The notes under the pieces were generated by a model. That model ran no database searches, was not told where the DNA came from, and saw only the letters and a list, made by a program, of their open reading frames with translations. The position numbers and the translations under genes were made by a program. A DNA stretch of 9,377 nt from Peptococcaceae bacterium (lineage in GTDB: Bacteria > Bacillota > Peptococcia > Peptococcales > Peptococcaceae), in the NCBI GenBank assembly GCA_019420345.1, contig JAHZHI010000037.1, positions 1 through 9,377 of the forward strand, given 5' to 3'. The stretch's first letter is position 1, and each line of letters begins with the position of its first letter. Positions 1 to 6,712 of this stretch are shown here, one piece after another.

Positions 1-4
1 AATT

Positions 5-61
5 TTGACAATAGAAATACCCCCAATAATTCGGATGTCCAAATTATTGGGGGCATGTCAA
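5..61. repeat. Nested inverted repeat / strong hairpin
   Basis: A perfect 12-bp inverted repeat (20-31 with 42-53, CCCCCAATAATT and its complement) encloses a 10-nt loop. Outside it, TTGACA (5-10) and TGTCAA (56-61) form a second, asymmetrically spaced pair. There is no T-run directly after the stem on either strand, so it is not a textbook terminator. It may end an upstream gene outside the window or be a small structured repeat. The structure is seen directly; its role is unknown. Confidence 0.55.
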
Positions 62-120
62 GGAGGCGCTTTTTATATGTTTTTTACATAAATATAATAA
101 ATGATAATTTCTGATATAGG

Positions 121-149
121 TTGATTGTTATCTCCGGTCATAGTACAAT
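121..149 (+). promoter_or_regulatory. Sigma-A-like promoter of the SLH surface protein
   Basis: TTGATT (121-126) and TACAAT (144-149) are separated by exactly 17 bp, which puts the transcription start near 156. A strong AAAGGAGG ribosome binding site (166-173) follows, 8 nt before the ATG at 182. A TATAAT at 93-98 is also present but has only a weak -35 match. Confidence 0.6.
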
Positions 150-181
150 GAACCTAACTATAATTAAAGGAGGTATTCTCT

Positions 182-3100
182 ATGTCAAAATTTGGCAAAC
201 GTTTTGTTAGCTGCTTGTTGGCTGTAATGATGATACTGTCATTATTTCCGTTGTCAGCGTTCGCTTTCGATGATAACGGCAGTGCAGTAAACGGCGAACA
301 AAACACAACTGTAAAAACTATAAGTACAGAAGATGCATTGAAAAATGCAATCACTACAATCACAAATGAAGGTACCATTATAATTGATGGTGAAATTTCT
401 TTAACAAGCGATTTAGAAATTCCATCAGATAAGACTATTACTATTTGCGGTAAAGATGATTCATCAAAAATCACCACTTCTGGAACAAATATAATAGCTG
501 TCAAAGGCAGTCTAACTCTGAAAGATCTTGATATTGGCGGTCAAATGAACGTTGGATATGCACCAATAACTGTGATGGCTGATAACGCAAAATTATTCAC
601 TGATCAAGTTACAATTGAAAATACACAAACTAGTGGATCTGATAGCTTTGCCGGTAGTGCACAAGGTATACAAATTACAGCAAACAAAGCAGATGCAAAT
701 ACTGGAATAAAAAACGCAATTATTGATTTAAAACAATCTAAAATCCAACTTAACGCGGCCAGTGCACGTGGCATTGCTTTTGCTGGAAATCCCTCTGGAA
801 ATCCCTCTGGAAATACACTTACACTAAATAATACTCAAGTTTACAATGGCTCTGATCCAATCAACGAATGGCTTGGCGGCTATAGCCGAGGTATCGATTT
901 AAGAAACACAAGCGATACAATCATAAACATTCAAAATCAAAGTCAAATTGCTGGCTTCCAATATGCTATTAATAGTCCTCGAAGCACCGAAACTACCGGA
1001 TTAAAAGTTTATGTTGATAACTCCGACATTAGAGGATGGACATCATTTAATATTTGGTCTGATGGTGGTTTATATTCAATTACAAACTCAACCCTTACCG
1101 GAATGAATGGTAACTACAACGGTGACAAACAATACAGCTTCTCTGCTTTTGTTATTAACCGTGACATTTATAATAAAGGGTGGGGACAAGCAAACAATAA
1201 TAAAATTATCCTCAATAACACAACCATTAATGCAATCACGAATGATAGTCAGCCAGTCGAAACCTTATTGCGTATTGACGTCGATAGCACCGATGTTGAA
1301 TTCCAAGGCACTGTAACATTTAATGATAATACGAACGGTAAGGCTGGTGCTGTATTTGATATTGGTAATATGGATGATCCTTTAGCCTTTATCGAACGTC
1401 ACAAAGATATTGAAAATAATGCAACTGTTTCTCGTCCTAACGGTAACGCATTGTTCCCAGAATATGAATTAATAAACACATTTGGAGATGGACAAACCAG
1501 TTATGGAGAATCATTTGCTAACTTTATCAGCGGCGTAGATTACGCGGATGCTGAAGCTAATAAAGAAACAGTCATTCTCCTAAAAGATGTTGATGCTTCC
1601 GATTTTGCTGTAAACGCTGAGAAAGGGCACGGCAACGAATTCGGCGGTTGGACTTTAGACTTAGCTGGACATACCTTGAAGGTTGCCGAATGGAATGGAG
1701 ACAAAATCCATGTTATTGATTCTTCTGCAAACAAAACAGGTAATATCATTGTAAACAATAATAAGATATTAAAAGCATGTATTGGCGACATTTGTTACAC
1801 CTCATTTGATGCCGCACTCCAAGCTGCAAATACTGATGATACAATTAACATGATCGCTGATACAAATTTTGATTCAACTCCTACAATCGATAAAAATATC
1901 ACAATCGCAATTAATAATAATATCACCGTTACTGGCTTTGATAATCTCAAAAACAGCAACGCTTCTCTGAGCCTCTCAGCGGGTACCTACGATGCCAAAC
2001 CTGACGATAACTCTATCGCCGACGGCTATAAAGTAAAAGATCTTGGCAATGGTACTTACAAGGTTATTGATAAAGACATCTACACCATTACTTTTGATGC
2101 CAATGGCGGCAGCTGTGATACAGCTACATCTGACACTAATGGCAACGGCGTTTTAACCGCTCTGCCTACCGCAACGCAAAGCGGCTACACCTTTGATGGC
2201 TGGTTCACTGCGAAGGATGGCGGCGATAAGGTTACAACTGAAACCACTTTCTCTGCAGACACCACCCTGTATGCACACTGGACAAAGATTTCTGCCGGCG
2301 GCGGCAGCACGGTAACCCCTACACCTACCCCAGATCCTGAAGAACCTACCGACAGCGAAGAAACTGTGACCAATCCAGATGGTTCTACCACGACCACCAT
2401 CACCAAGGAAGACGGCTCTTCTTCCACCACCACGGTTGGTACCGATGGTAAAGTAGAATCTGAAGTTACGGTCAGCAAGGATGCTGTCGACAATGCCGAT
2501 GGCAGCGCAGTGACCCTGCCTATACCTGAAGTGCCTGTAACAACCGACAAAACCACAGCACCAACCGTAACGGTGAACCTGCCTTCTAAGGATGCCACCA
2601 AGGTGGAAGTGCCTGTAAAGGACGTCACCGCTGGCACCGTTGCTGTATTGGTGGATGCCGATGGCAACGAAACTGTTATTAAAGACACGGTTCAGAGCGA
2701 CAACGGCATTACGGTTGAAGTAACCGACGGCACAACCATCAAGGTTGTAGACACCAGCAAGACCTTCGATGATGTGACCGACAATTACTGGGGCGCTGAC
2801 GCCATCGACTTCGCAACGAGCCGCGAGCTCTTTGCCGGCACTGGCGCCAATGAATTCTCCCCAGAAGGCAAAATGACCCGCGCCATGATCTGGAGCGTAC
2901 TGGCTCGCTACGAAGGCGCCGACATCCCTGGCGGCACTGGTTCCGAATGGTACGCTGGTCCTCAGCAATGGGCTATGGAAAACGGCATTTCCGATGGCAC
3001 CATGCCAAACAGCTCTATGACCCGCGAACAGTTTGCAGCAATGCTTTATCGCTATGTGGGCAGCCCTGCCGTGAGCGGCAGCGTTGGCAACTATAGCGAC

Positions 3101-3262
3101 GCTTCCAGCATCAGCAGCTGGGCAAGCGACGCCATGGTCTGGGCCGTTCAGCAAGGCCTGATCGCTGGCATGGGCGACGGCACCTTGAACCCACAAGGCA
3201 CCGCAACAAGAACCCAGGTGGCAGCTATTTTCCAACGCTTCATTGAAAATAAGATGGCGTAA
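182..3262 (+). CDS. Secreted beta-helix / InlB-repeat / SLH-domain surface protein
   Basis: A 1026-residue exported protein, probably displayed on the cell wall. Residues 1-28 are a signal peptide (Lys/Arg n-region, hydrophobic core, AFA before the likely cut at 28/29). Residues about 45-400 have the Asn/Thr/Ile-rich pattern of a right-handed parallel beta-helix (repeated L-x-L-x-N-T/S rungs). A further surface module of the type ending ADGYKV...GTYKV lies at about 545-630. Residues 634-701 are one InlB B-repeat (Listeria-Bacteroides type: FDANGG, GYTFDGWF, LYAHW). A TPTPTPDPEEP linker (about 710) and a Thr/Val-rich stretch with NPDGSTTTT follow. Three SLH domains at about 862-905, 922-965 and 970-1022 end the protein; this family binds pyruvylated secondary wall polymers. 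No catalytic residues are recognisable, so an adhesin or structural role is more likely than an enzyme, by inference. The 5' two thirds is AT-rich and the 3' third is GC-rich, which suggests domain shuffling. Confidence 0.9.
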   Translation: MSKFGKRFVSCLLAVMMILSLFPLSAFAFDDNGSAVNGEQNTTVKTISTEDALKNAITTITNEGTIIIDGEISLTSDLEIPSDKTITICGKDDSSKITTSGTNIIAVKGSLTLKDLDIGGQMNVGYAPITVMADNAKLFTDQVTIENTQTSGSDSFAGSAQGIQITANKADANTGIKNAIIDLKQSKIQLNAASARGIAFAGNPSGNPSGNTLTLNNTQVYNGSDPINEWLGGYSRGIDLRNTSDTIINIQNQSQIAGFQYAINSPRSTETTGLKVYVDNSDIRGWTSFNIWSDGGLYSITNSTLTGMNGNYNGDKQYSFSAFVINRDIYNKGWGQANNNKIILNNTTINAITNDSQPVETLLRIDVDSTDVEFQGTVTFNDNTNGKAGAVFDIGNMDDPLAFIERHKDIENNATVSRPNGNALFPEYELINTFGDGQTSYGESFANFISGVDYADAEANKETVILLKDVDASDFAVNAEKGHGNEFGGWTLDLAGHTLKVAEWNGDKIHVIDSSANKTGNIIVNNNKILKACIGDICYTSFDAALQAANTDDTINMIADTNFDSTPTIDKNITIAINNNITVTGFDNLKNSNASLSLSAGTYDAKPDDNSIADGYKVKDLGNGTYKVIDKDIYTITFDANGGSCDTATSDTNGNGVLTALPTATQSGYTFDGWFTAKDGGDKVTTETTFSADTTLYAHWTKISAGGGSTVTPTPTPDPEEPTDSEETVTNPDGSTTTTITKEDGSSSTTTVGTDGKVESEVTVSKDAVDNADGSAVTLPIPEVPVTTDKTTAPTVTVNLPSKDATKVEVPVKDVTAGTVAVLVDADGNETVIKDTVQSDNGITVEVTDGTTIKVVDTSKTFDDVTDNYWGADAIDFATSRELFAGTGANEFSPEGKMTRAMIWSVLARYEGADIPGGTGSEWYAGPQQWAMENGISDGTMPNSSMTREQFAAMLYRYVGSPAVSGSVGNYSDASSISSWASDAMVWAVQQGLIAGMGDGTLNPQGTATRTQVAAIFQRFIENKMA
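785..814 (+). repeat. 12-bp in-frame tandem repeat (2.5 copies)
   Basis: GGAAATCCCTCT occurs at 785-796 and 797-808, followed by GGAAAT at 809-814. In frame it encodes GNPSGNPSGN around residues 202-211, in the beta-helix region. The two full copies are identical, so a recent slippage duplication is likely. Loss or gain of a copy would keep the frame. Confidence 0.8.
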
Positions 3263-3290
3263 TTACAAACAAAATAGCCGCAATAAGCAA

Positions 3291-3325
3291 GGCTCTCTGA
3301 CCAATATGGTTCAGAGAGCCTTTTT
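3291..3325 (+). terminator. Intrinsic terminator of the SLH protein gene
   Basis: A perfect 10-bp stem (GGCTCTCTGA at 3291-3300 with TCAGAGAGCC at 3311-3320) is followed immediately by five T residues. It lies 28 nt after the stop codon at 3260-3262. Confidence 0.9.
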
Positions 3326-3326
3326 A

Positions 3327-3406
3327 GTTGTCTTTTTGTGTCAATTATGCTTATTCGAGGTTGTCTTTTCGTGTCAATTATACTTCTACGAAGTTGTCAT
3401 TTCGTG
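3327..3406. repeat. 33-bp degenerate tandem repeat, 2.4 copies
   Basis: Units begin GTTGTC at 3327, 3360 and 3393, so the period is exactly 33 bp. Units 1 and 2 match at 28 of 33 positions. The third matches unit 2 at 13 of its first 14 bases and then diverges. The shared core is GTTGTC-TTT-YGTG-TCAATTAT. Repeated sites of this kind are typical of the ends of IS21-family and Tn7-like elements, where the IstA/TnsB-type transposase binds several tandem sites. No transposase lies in the window, so this would be a solo end or remnant. That identity is inferred from pattern resemblance only. The open frame through it reads as an 11-residue repeat and is probably not a gene. Confidence 0.7.
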
Positions 3407-3463
3407 CAGCAGGTTGACCAAAAAGAAACCTCGCACGAAAGATAGGATTCATCTGCCGTATGC

Positions 3464-3502
3464 AAAAACCGCTGTGCTTTCACAAGAAAGGCACAGCGGT
3501 TT
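3464..3502 (-). terminator. Intrinsic terminator of the EamA transporter gene
   Basis: AAACCGCTGTGC (3466-3477) pairs perfectly with GCACAGCGGTTT (3491-3502), with extra pairing inside the loop (TTTC/GAAA). Read on the minus strand, the stem ends in a run of five T (complement of 3464-3468). It starts 2 nt beyond the stop codon at 3505-3507. It may also act weakly on the plus strand. Confidence 0.85.
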
Positions 3503-3504
3503 GT

Positions 3505-4452
3505 TTATTCTTTTGACTGTTTGCGTACACCCACTGTCAGGCTTTGCCAGAAGGCCGCAGGCAGCTGGCTGAGGATGATAGCGGCAAACATGAGAATGCA
3601 GCCCCAAAGTTCGCGGTTGTTGAGCACCTGACCGAGCAGCAGCCAGCCAGCAATGGCAGAGATGCAGCTTTCCAGGCTCATGATGAGCGAAGCAACGGTT
3701 GGCGACACGTGCTCCTGGGCAACGGTTTGGAAGGTGAAGCCCATGGCGCTGGAGCAGACCCCTGCATAGAGAATCGGCAGCGCAGCAGCGAGCAAATTGC
3801 CCCAGGAAGGATCTTCGAACACGACAGCCACAATGATGCCAAGCACCGCACAGACGGCCATCTGCATGAAGTTGAGCTGGATGCTGTCGATTTTCTGCAC
3901 GTAGTAGTCCACACAGGTGATTTGGATGGTGTAGAAGAAGGCGCATAGGAGCACAATGGAATCGCCCAGACCGATCGAAAACTCACCCTGCTTGACACAG
4001 AGGAAGTAAAGCCCAGCCAGCGCCAACAGCACGGCGATCCACATGCGCAGGCCAATGCGGCGGCCCAGGAAGATGCCGAGCAGCGGCACCAGCACCACAT
4101 AGGTGGTGGTGATGAAACCGGCCTTGCCGACAGTGGTATAGACCAGGCCGATCTGCTGGGTGATCATGCCCAAAAAGAGCAGCACCCCGCAAAGCAGGCC
4201 GCCTGTCCAGAAGGTGCGGCGGTCACAGACTGGTTTTGGCTTGCTGCTGTGCTTGGCACGGCGGCTGAAAAGCAGCACCACTGGCACCAGCGCCACCACA
4301 GCAACCGTGCTGCGCGCCGCCACAAAGGTCAGCGGGCCAACATGATCCATGCCCACGCTCTGCGCCACAAACGCCACCCCCCAGATGGTTGCTGTGAGCA
4401 GCAGCAGAAAGCTGTGAAAATATGAGTTTTCTTGTTTGGTCGCACGTGCCAC
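3505..4452 (-). CDS. EamA-family (DMT superfamily) permease
   Basis: A multi-spanning membrane protein of 315 residues, the usual length for ten-helix drug/metabolite transporters, with two EamA repeats. Repeat 1 begins with the characteristic TIWGVAFVAQ helix near residue 22 and has Arg47 in the second helix. Repeat 2 ends with the family pattern SLES...GWLLLGQ...LWGCILMFAAII. The substrate cannot be told from sequence; family members export amino acids, nucleotide-sugar precursors or metabolites. The start chosen is GTG at 4450-4452, because AAAGGGGAG lies 6 nt upstream of it. An in-frame ATG (4468-4470) and GTG (4483-4485) lie upstream, but neither has a ribosome binding site and both sit in or beside a terminator hairpin. 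The gene follows the alcohol dehydrogenase gene by about 70 nt but appears to have its own promoter. Confidence 0.88.
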   Translation of the reverse strand: MARATKQENSYFHSFLLLLTATIWGVAFVAQSVGMDHVGPLTFVAARSTVAVVALVPVVLLFSRRAKHSSKPKPVCDRRTFWTGGLLCGVLLFLGMITQQIGLVYTTVGKAGFITTTYVVLVPLLGIFLGRRIGLRMWIAVLLALAGLYFLCVKQGEFSIGLGDSIVLLCAFFYTIQITCVDYYVQKIDSIQLNFMQMAVCAVLGIIVAVVFEDPSWGNLLAAALPILYAGVCSSAMGFTFQTVAQEHVSPTVASLIMSLESCISAIAGWLLLGQVLNNRELWGCILMFAAIILSQLPAAFWQSLTVGVRKQSKE

Positions 4453-4458
4453 GCGCCT

Positions 4459-4467
4459 CTCCCCTTT
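4459..4467 (-). promoter_or_regulatory. Ribosome binding site that sets the EamA gene start
   Basis: AAAGGGGAG on the minus strand, ending 6 nt before GTG (4450-4452). It lies inside the longer open frame, so the longest-frame start would leave this site unused. Confidence 0.65.
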
Positions 4468-4470
4468 CAT

Positions 4471-4502
4471 AAAAACAACGGTCACCCGCAGGTCCCGTTG
4501 TT
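4471..4502 (-). terminator. Terminator or leader hairpin between the ADH and EamA genes
   Basis: Read on the minus strand, AACAACGG (4495-4502) pairs with CCGTTGTT (4474-4481), with an inner ACC/GGT stem. Five T follow (4471-4475, partly in the stem), and an A-rich stretch precedes it. It lies 20 nt after the ADH stop codon. It also lies in the 5' leader of the EamA gene if the promoter at 4521-4548 is used. Confidence 0.7.
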
Positions 4503-4520
4503 ATTTTTTCTCTACAATCT

Positions 4521-4548
4521 ATTATAAAGCTAATTCGTAAATACGCAA
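4521..4548 (-). promoter_or_regulatory. Candidate promoter of the EamA gene, inside the ADH 3' end
   Basis: On the minus strand TTGCGT (4543-4548) and a perfect TATAAT (4521-4526) are 16 bp apart. The -10 box overlaps the ADH stop codon (4522-4524). The predicted start is near 4513, so the transcript would run directly into the hairpin at 4471-4502. Confidence 0.5.
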
Positions 4549-5679
4549 GCAGTCTTCTTCGTGGAGCACATAAAATTGTCCACGTGCGCGATATTTTACA
4601 ACGCTCTTTGCCATGGCTGGCAGGTCGGCGTCAGCGAGGCCGGCTTCGGTCAATGTGGTGGCCAGGCCAAGGCGGTGGCAGAAAGCTGCAAAATCATCGA
4701 TGGCCATGGCTATGGCTTCGCTGTCGTTCTGTTCGTACACGTGCATCACTTCACGCGCAAACTGCACAAAGCGCGCCGGTTTGCTTTGCGACACATAGCG
4801 CATCCAAGCTGGCACCGCAATGGCCAGGCTGGCACCGTGGGCCATGTCGTAGAAAGCGCTGAGTTCGTGGCCGATGCCATGAGCGCCCCAGTCTTCGATG
4901 CGTCCCTGGCCCAACACACCATTATGCGCAATGTTGGCGGTGAGGGCGAATTCGGCCCAAGCGTCCACGTTGGATGGGTTGGCGTAGAGCTTCAAACCCA
5001 GCTGCATGGCGGTTTCGATGGTGGCAATGCAGAGGCGGTCGGTGAGCATGACGTGGGTGCTGTCGCTGAAAAAGCGCTCGCACACATGGCTGATAACATC
5101 GACGGTGGCATTGGCGATCTGGCTCTTCGGCAGGGTGGTAAACACGTCCGGCGCAATGATGGCAAAGCGCGGGGTCACTGCATCGGCATGGAAGCTGCGC
5201 TTGTCGTGGGTGTCGGGCTTGGTGACCACGGTGACATTGGAGCATTCACTGCCGGCTGCTGGAATGGTAAGCACCACGCCCATTGGCAGCGCTGCTGTCA
5301 CTGGCGCCTTGCCCAGGTAGCAGTCCCAGACGTCGCCGTCGTAGCAAACGCCGGCGGCGATGCCTTTGGCCGAGTCGATGACGCTGCCGCCGCCGACAGC
5401 CAAAATCATGTCGACGCCTTCGCGGCGGCACAATTCGATGCCTTCATGCACCAATTCCAGGCGAGGGTTTGGCTTGACGCCGCCCAGTTCAACCACGCTG
5501 CAGCCTGCCGCTTCCAGCGAGGCCATGATGCGGTCGTAGAGGCCGTTTTTCTTGATGGAGCCGCCGCCATAGTGCAAAAGCACCTTCTTGCCGATGGCTG
5601 CGCAGAGGGCGCCTGCTTCGTCGTAGCGCTCTTTGCCGAAAACGATGTGTGTTGGTAAACTAAAATCAAATGCTTCCAT
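4522..5679 (-). CDS. Iron-containing alcohol dehydrogenase, YqhD/butanol dehydrogenase type
   Basis: A 385-residue cytosolic group III alcohol dehydrogenase, full length for the family. It should interconvert aldehydes and alcohols with NAD(P)H, for example reducing short-chain or toxic aldehydes, in fermentation or detoxification. The dinucleotide-binding half carries YGGGSIKKNG (37-46), a signature of the YqhD/BdhA branch, and AVGGGSVIDSAKG (94-106). The four expected metal ligands are present: Asp194, His198, His267 and His281 (in DVISH and WGAHGIGHELSAFYDMAHG); from memory these match the ligand positions of E. coli YqhD. NADPH preference and substrate are inferred. The ATG start lies 6 nt after the stop of the upstream small membrane protein, and its ribosome binding site (AAAGGAG, 5691-5697) is inside that gene's last codons, so translation is coupled. 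Confidence 0.93.
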   Translation of the reverse strand: MEAFDFSLPTHIVFGKERYDEAGALCAAIGKKVLLHYGGGSIKKNGLYDRIMASLEAAGCSVVELGGVKPNPRLELVHEGIELCRREGVDMILAVGGGSVIDSAKGIAAGVCYDGDVWDCYLGKAPVTAALPMGVVLTIPAAGSECSNVTVVTKPDTHDKRSFHADAVTPRFAIIAPDVFTTLPKSQIANATVDVISHVCERFFSDSTHVMLTDRLCIATIETAMQLGLKLYANPSNVDAWAEFALTANIAHNGVLGQGRIEDWGAHGIGHELSAFYDMAHGASLAIAVPAWMRYVSQSKPARFVQFAREVMHVYEQNDSEAIAMAIDDFAAFCHRLGLATTLTEAGLADADLPAMAKSVVKYRARGQFYVLHEEDCLRIYELAL

Positions 5680-5685
5680 TTATTG

Positions 5686-6054
5686 TTATTCTCCTTTCTT
5701 TTCTGCTGCCTCTTGATGAGCAGCAACCACACGTGCCAAAACCTCGTCCACACTCTCACCAGCCACTTCATGCTGAATCAATTCAGCGGCCGGCTGATCC
5801 TGCGGCAGTTCGCTTTCCCGTGGGCGGTAGCCGTCAAAATCCGGCACTCCTGTCAATGGATCGATGATCACTGCCACAGGCTGATTGCCGCGGGCGCTGT
5901 CCAAATCGCCGCGGCTGCCCCAGAAAAACACCACTGCAGCAGCTGCACAGGCGGCTACAACCAACCAGCCAGCGCCGAAAGCCCACAAGGCCACCGCCAC
6001 TACTGCAGCACAAACGCCAAAGAACATGCTCAACTTTGCCAATGGTCTTTTCAT
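5686..6054 (-). CDS. Small membrane protein, family not recognised, coupled to ADH
   Basis: A 122-residue protein that I do not recognise. Residues about 8-28 and 29-46 are two closely spaced hydrophobic segments very rich in Ala and Val, so it is probably anchored in the membrane by a hairpin. Residues 47-122 are polar, with an acidic, Glu/Ala-rich C-terminal helix (about 85-122) likely to lie in the cytoplasm. The ATG has an excellent AAAGGAGG (6063-6070) 8 nt upstream and a strong promoter at 6121-6149. Its last codons contain the ribosome binding site of the alcohol dehydrogenase gene, and the two frames are 6 nt apart, so they form an operon. The good start signals argue that it is a real gene. 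A link to the ADH reaction is inferred from position only. Confidence 0.8.
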   Translation of the reverse strand: MKRPLAKLSMFFGVCAAVVAVALWAFGAGWLVVAACAAAAVVFFWGSRGDLDSARGNQPVAVIIDPLTGVPDFDGYRPRESELPQDQPAAELIQHEVAGESVDEVLARVVAAHQEAAEKKGE

Positions 6055-6120
6055 GGTTCTCTCCTCCTTTGTGCGTGTCTTCCTAACGTTAACTCAGACA
6101 GGATCAATGTCTTTAAGAAA

Positions 6121-6149
6121 AGCATACCATCCCTCTCAACAAACGTCAA
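6121..6149 (-). promoter_or_regulatory. Promoter of the membrane protein-ADH operon
   Basis: On the minus strand TTGACG (6144-6149) and TATGCT (6121-6126) are 17 bp apart, with a TGG (extended -10) directly before the -10 box. Transcription should start near 6114, giving a leader of about 60 nt. Confidence 0.7.
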
Positions 6150-6242
6150 AACCAATCGCCCGGCCATTCATTATTTTTTCTTGCATCCATTGGCCAACAT
6201 ATGATCTCTATGCTATCGATCGGCCGTTTTTGCAGCATGCTC

Positions 6243-6271
6243 TTGCCCGCTGCCAGCACACAGCGTATACT
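6243..6271 (+). promoter_or_regulatory. Candidate promoter of the YgbA-like gene
   Basis: TTGCCC (6243-6248) and TATACT (6266-6271) are 17 bp apart, with a start expected near 6278. An 8-bp palindrome AGCATGCT (6234-6241) sits just upstream of the -35 box. I find no NsrR- or FNR-like palindrome here. Confidence 0.55.
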
Positions 6272-6306
6272 TAGAACATACCATTTTCAACAAAGGAGGC
6301 ACTGCC

Positions 6307-6666
6307 ATGCCTGATCTCTCCAGCAAGCGTGCATACGAAAAAGACGTCGTCAGTGAAATGATCGCGATCTACTGCCGTCACAATCACCACACGCCCAAAG
6401 GCCAGCTTTGTGACGAATGCGCAGCACTGGCGCGCTACGCCTGCGATCGCGTCGATCACTGCCCCTTCATGGAAACGAAAACATTCTGCTCCAATTGCCG
6501 CGTGCATTGCTACAAACCAGAAATGCGCGAACAGATTCGCACAGTGATGCGTTATGCCGGGCCGCGCATGCTCTATGTGCATCCCATCGGCGCCATTCGC
6601 CACGTTATCACGAGCAGAGCAGAGAAGCGCCGCCTGAAGCGTGAAAAACGCGACAACCATCAATAA
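6307..6666 (+). CDS. YgbA-like nitrous oxide-stimulated promoter family protein
   Basis: A 119-residue cysteine-rich soluble protein that resembles E. coli YgbA (family named after a nitrous-oxide-stimulated promoter). Shared features recalled from that family are IYCRHNHHTP near residues 21-30, LCDEC (34-38), DHCPF (50-54), FCSNCRVHCY (60-69) and MRYAGPRML (81-89). Eight cysteines (23, 35, 38, 46, 52, 61, 64, 68), including two CxxC pairs, suggest a metal or iron-sulfur site; that is inference. In E. coli the gene is under the nitric-oxide sensor NsrR, and the biochemical function remains poorly defined. The C-terminus (about 104-119) is a basic tail. The start is supported by AAAGGAGG (6292-6299) 7 nt before the ATG. 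The gene stands alone, divergent from the ADH operon and closed by a strong terminator. Confidence 0.85.
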   Translation: MPDLSSKRAYEKDVVSEMIAIYCRHNHHTPKGQLCDECAALARYACDRVDHCPFMETKTFCSNCRVHCYKPEMREQIRTVMRYAGPRMLYVHPIGAIRHVITSRAEKRRLKREKRDNHQ

Positions 6667-6710
6667 AAAAATGCTGCCCCGCGCACACGATGCGCGAAGC
6701 AGCATTTTTT
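6666..6710. terminator. Bidirectional intrinsic terminator
   Basis: A perfect 12-bp stem pairs 6666-6677 with 6699-6710 (AAAAAATGCTGC and its complement), and an inner GCGCA/TGCGC stem extends it. It ends in T-runs on both strands. It overlaps the stop of the YgbA-like gene and lies 2 nt from the stop of the convergent membrane-protein gene, so it serves both. Confidence 0.93.
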
Positions 6711-6712
6711 AT

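Noticed and set aside
77..91. Four-codon leader peptide after AAGGAGG (60-66)
   Set aside because: The frame is too short to support. It has no regulatory codons and lies upstream of the best promoter for the next gene.
2153..3235. Long minus-strand open frame of 360 codons opposite the SLH domains
   Set aside because: It is a shadow of the GC-rich coding strand. The protein has an odd composition, no recognisable domain and no start signals, while the plus strand encodes clear SLH domains.
3327..3406. The 33-bp repeats as a CRISPR array
   Set aside because: The similarity extends through the whole 33-bp unit, so there are no distinct spacers between conserved repeats, and no cas genes are present.
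3243..3572. Open frame of 109 codons on the plus strand after the SLH gene
   Set aside because: It starts inside the SLH gene and runs through its terminator, the 33-bp repeat array and the convergent terminator. Its Val-Val-Phe/Cys-Gln repeats are only the translated DNA repeat, and it has no ribosome binding site.
4561..5658. Plus-strand open frame of 365 codons opposite the ADH gene
   Set aside because: It is antisense to a well-conserved enzyme with all metal ligands. The His/Ala/Gly-rich translation shows no family pattern.
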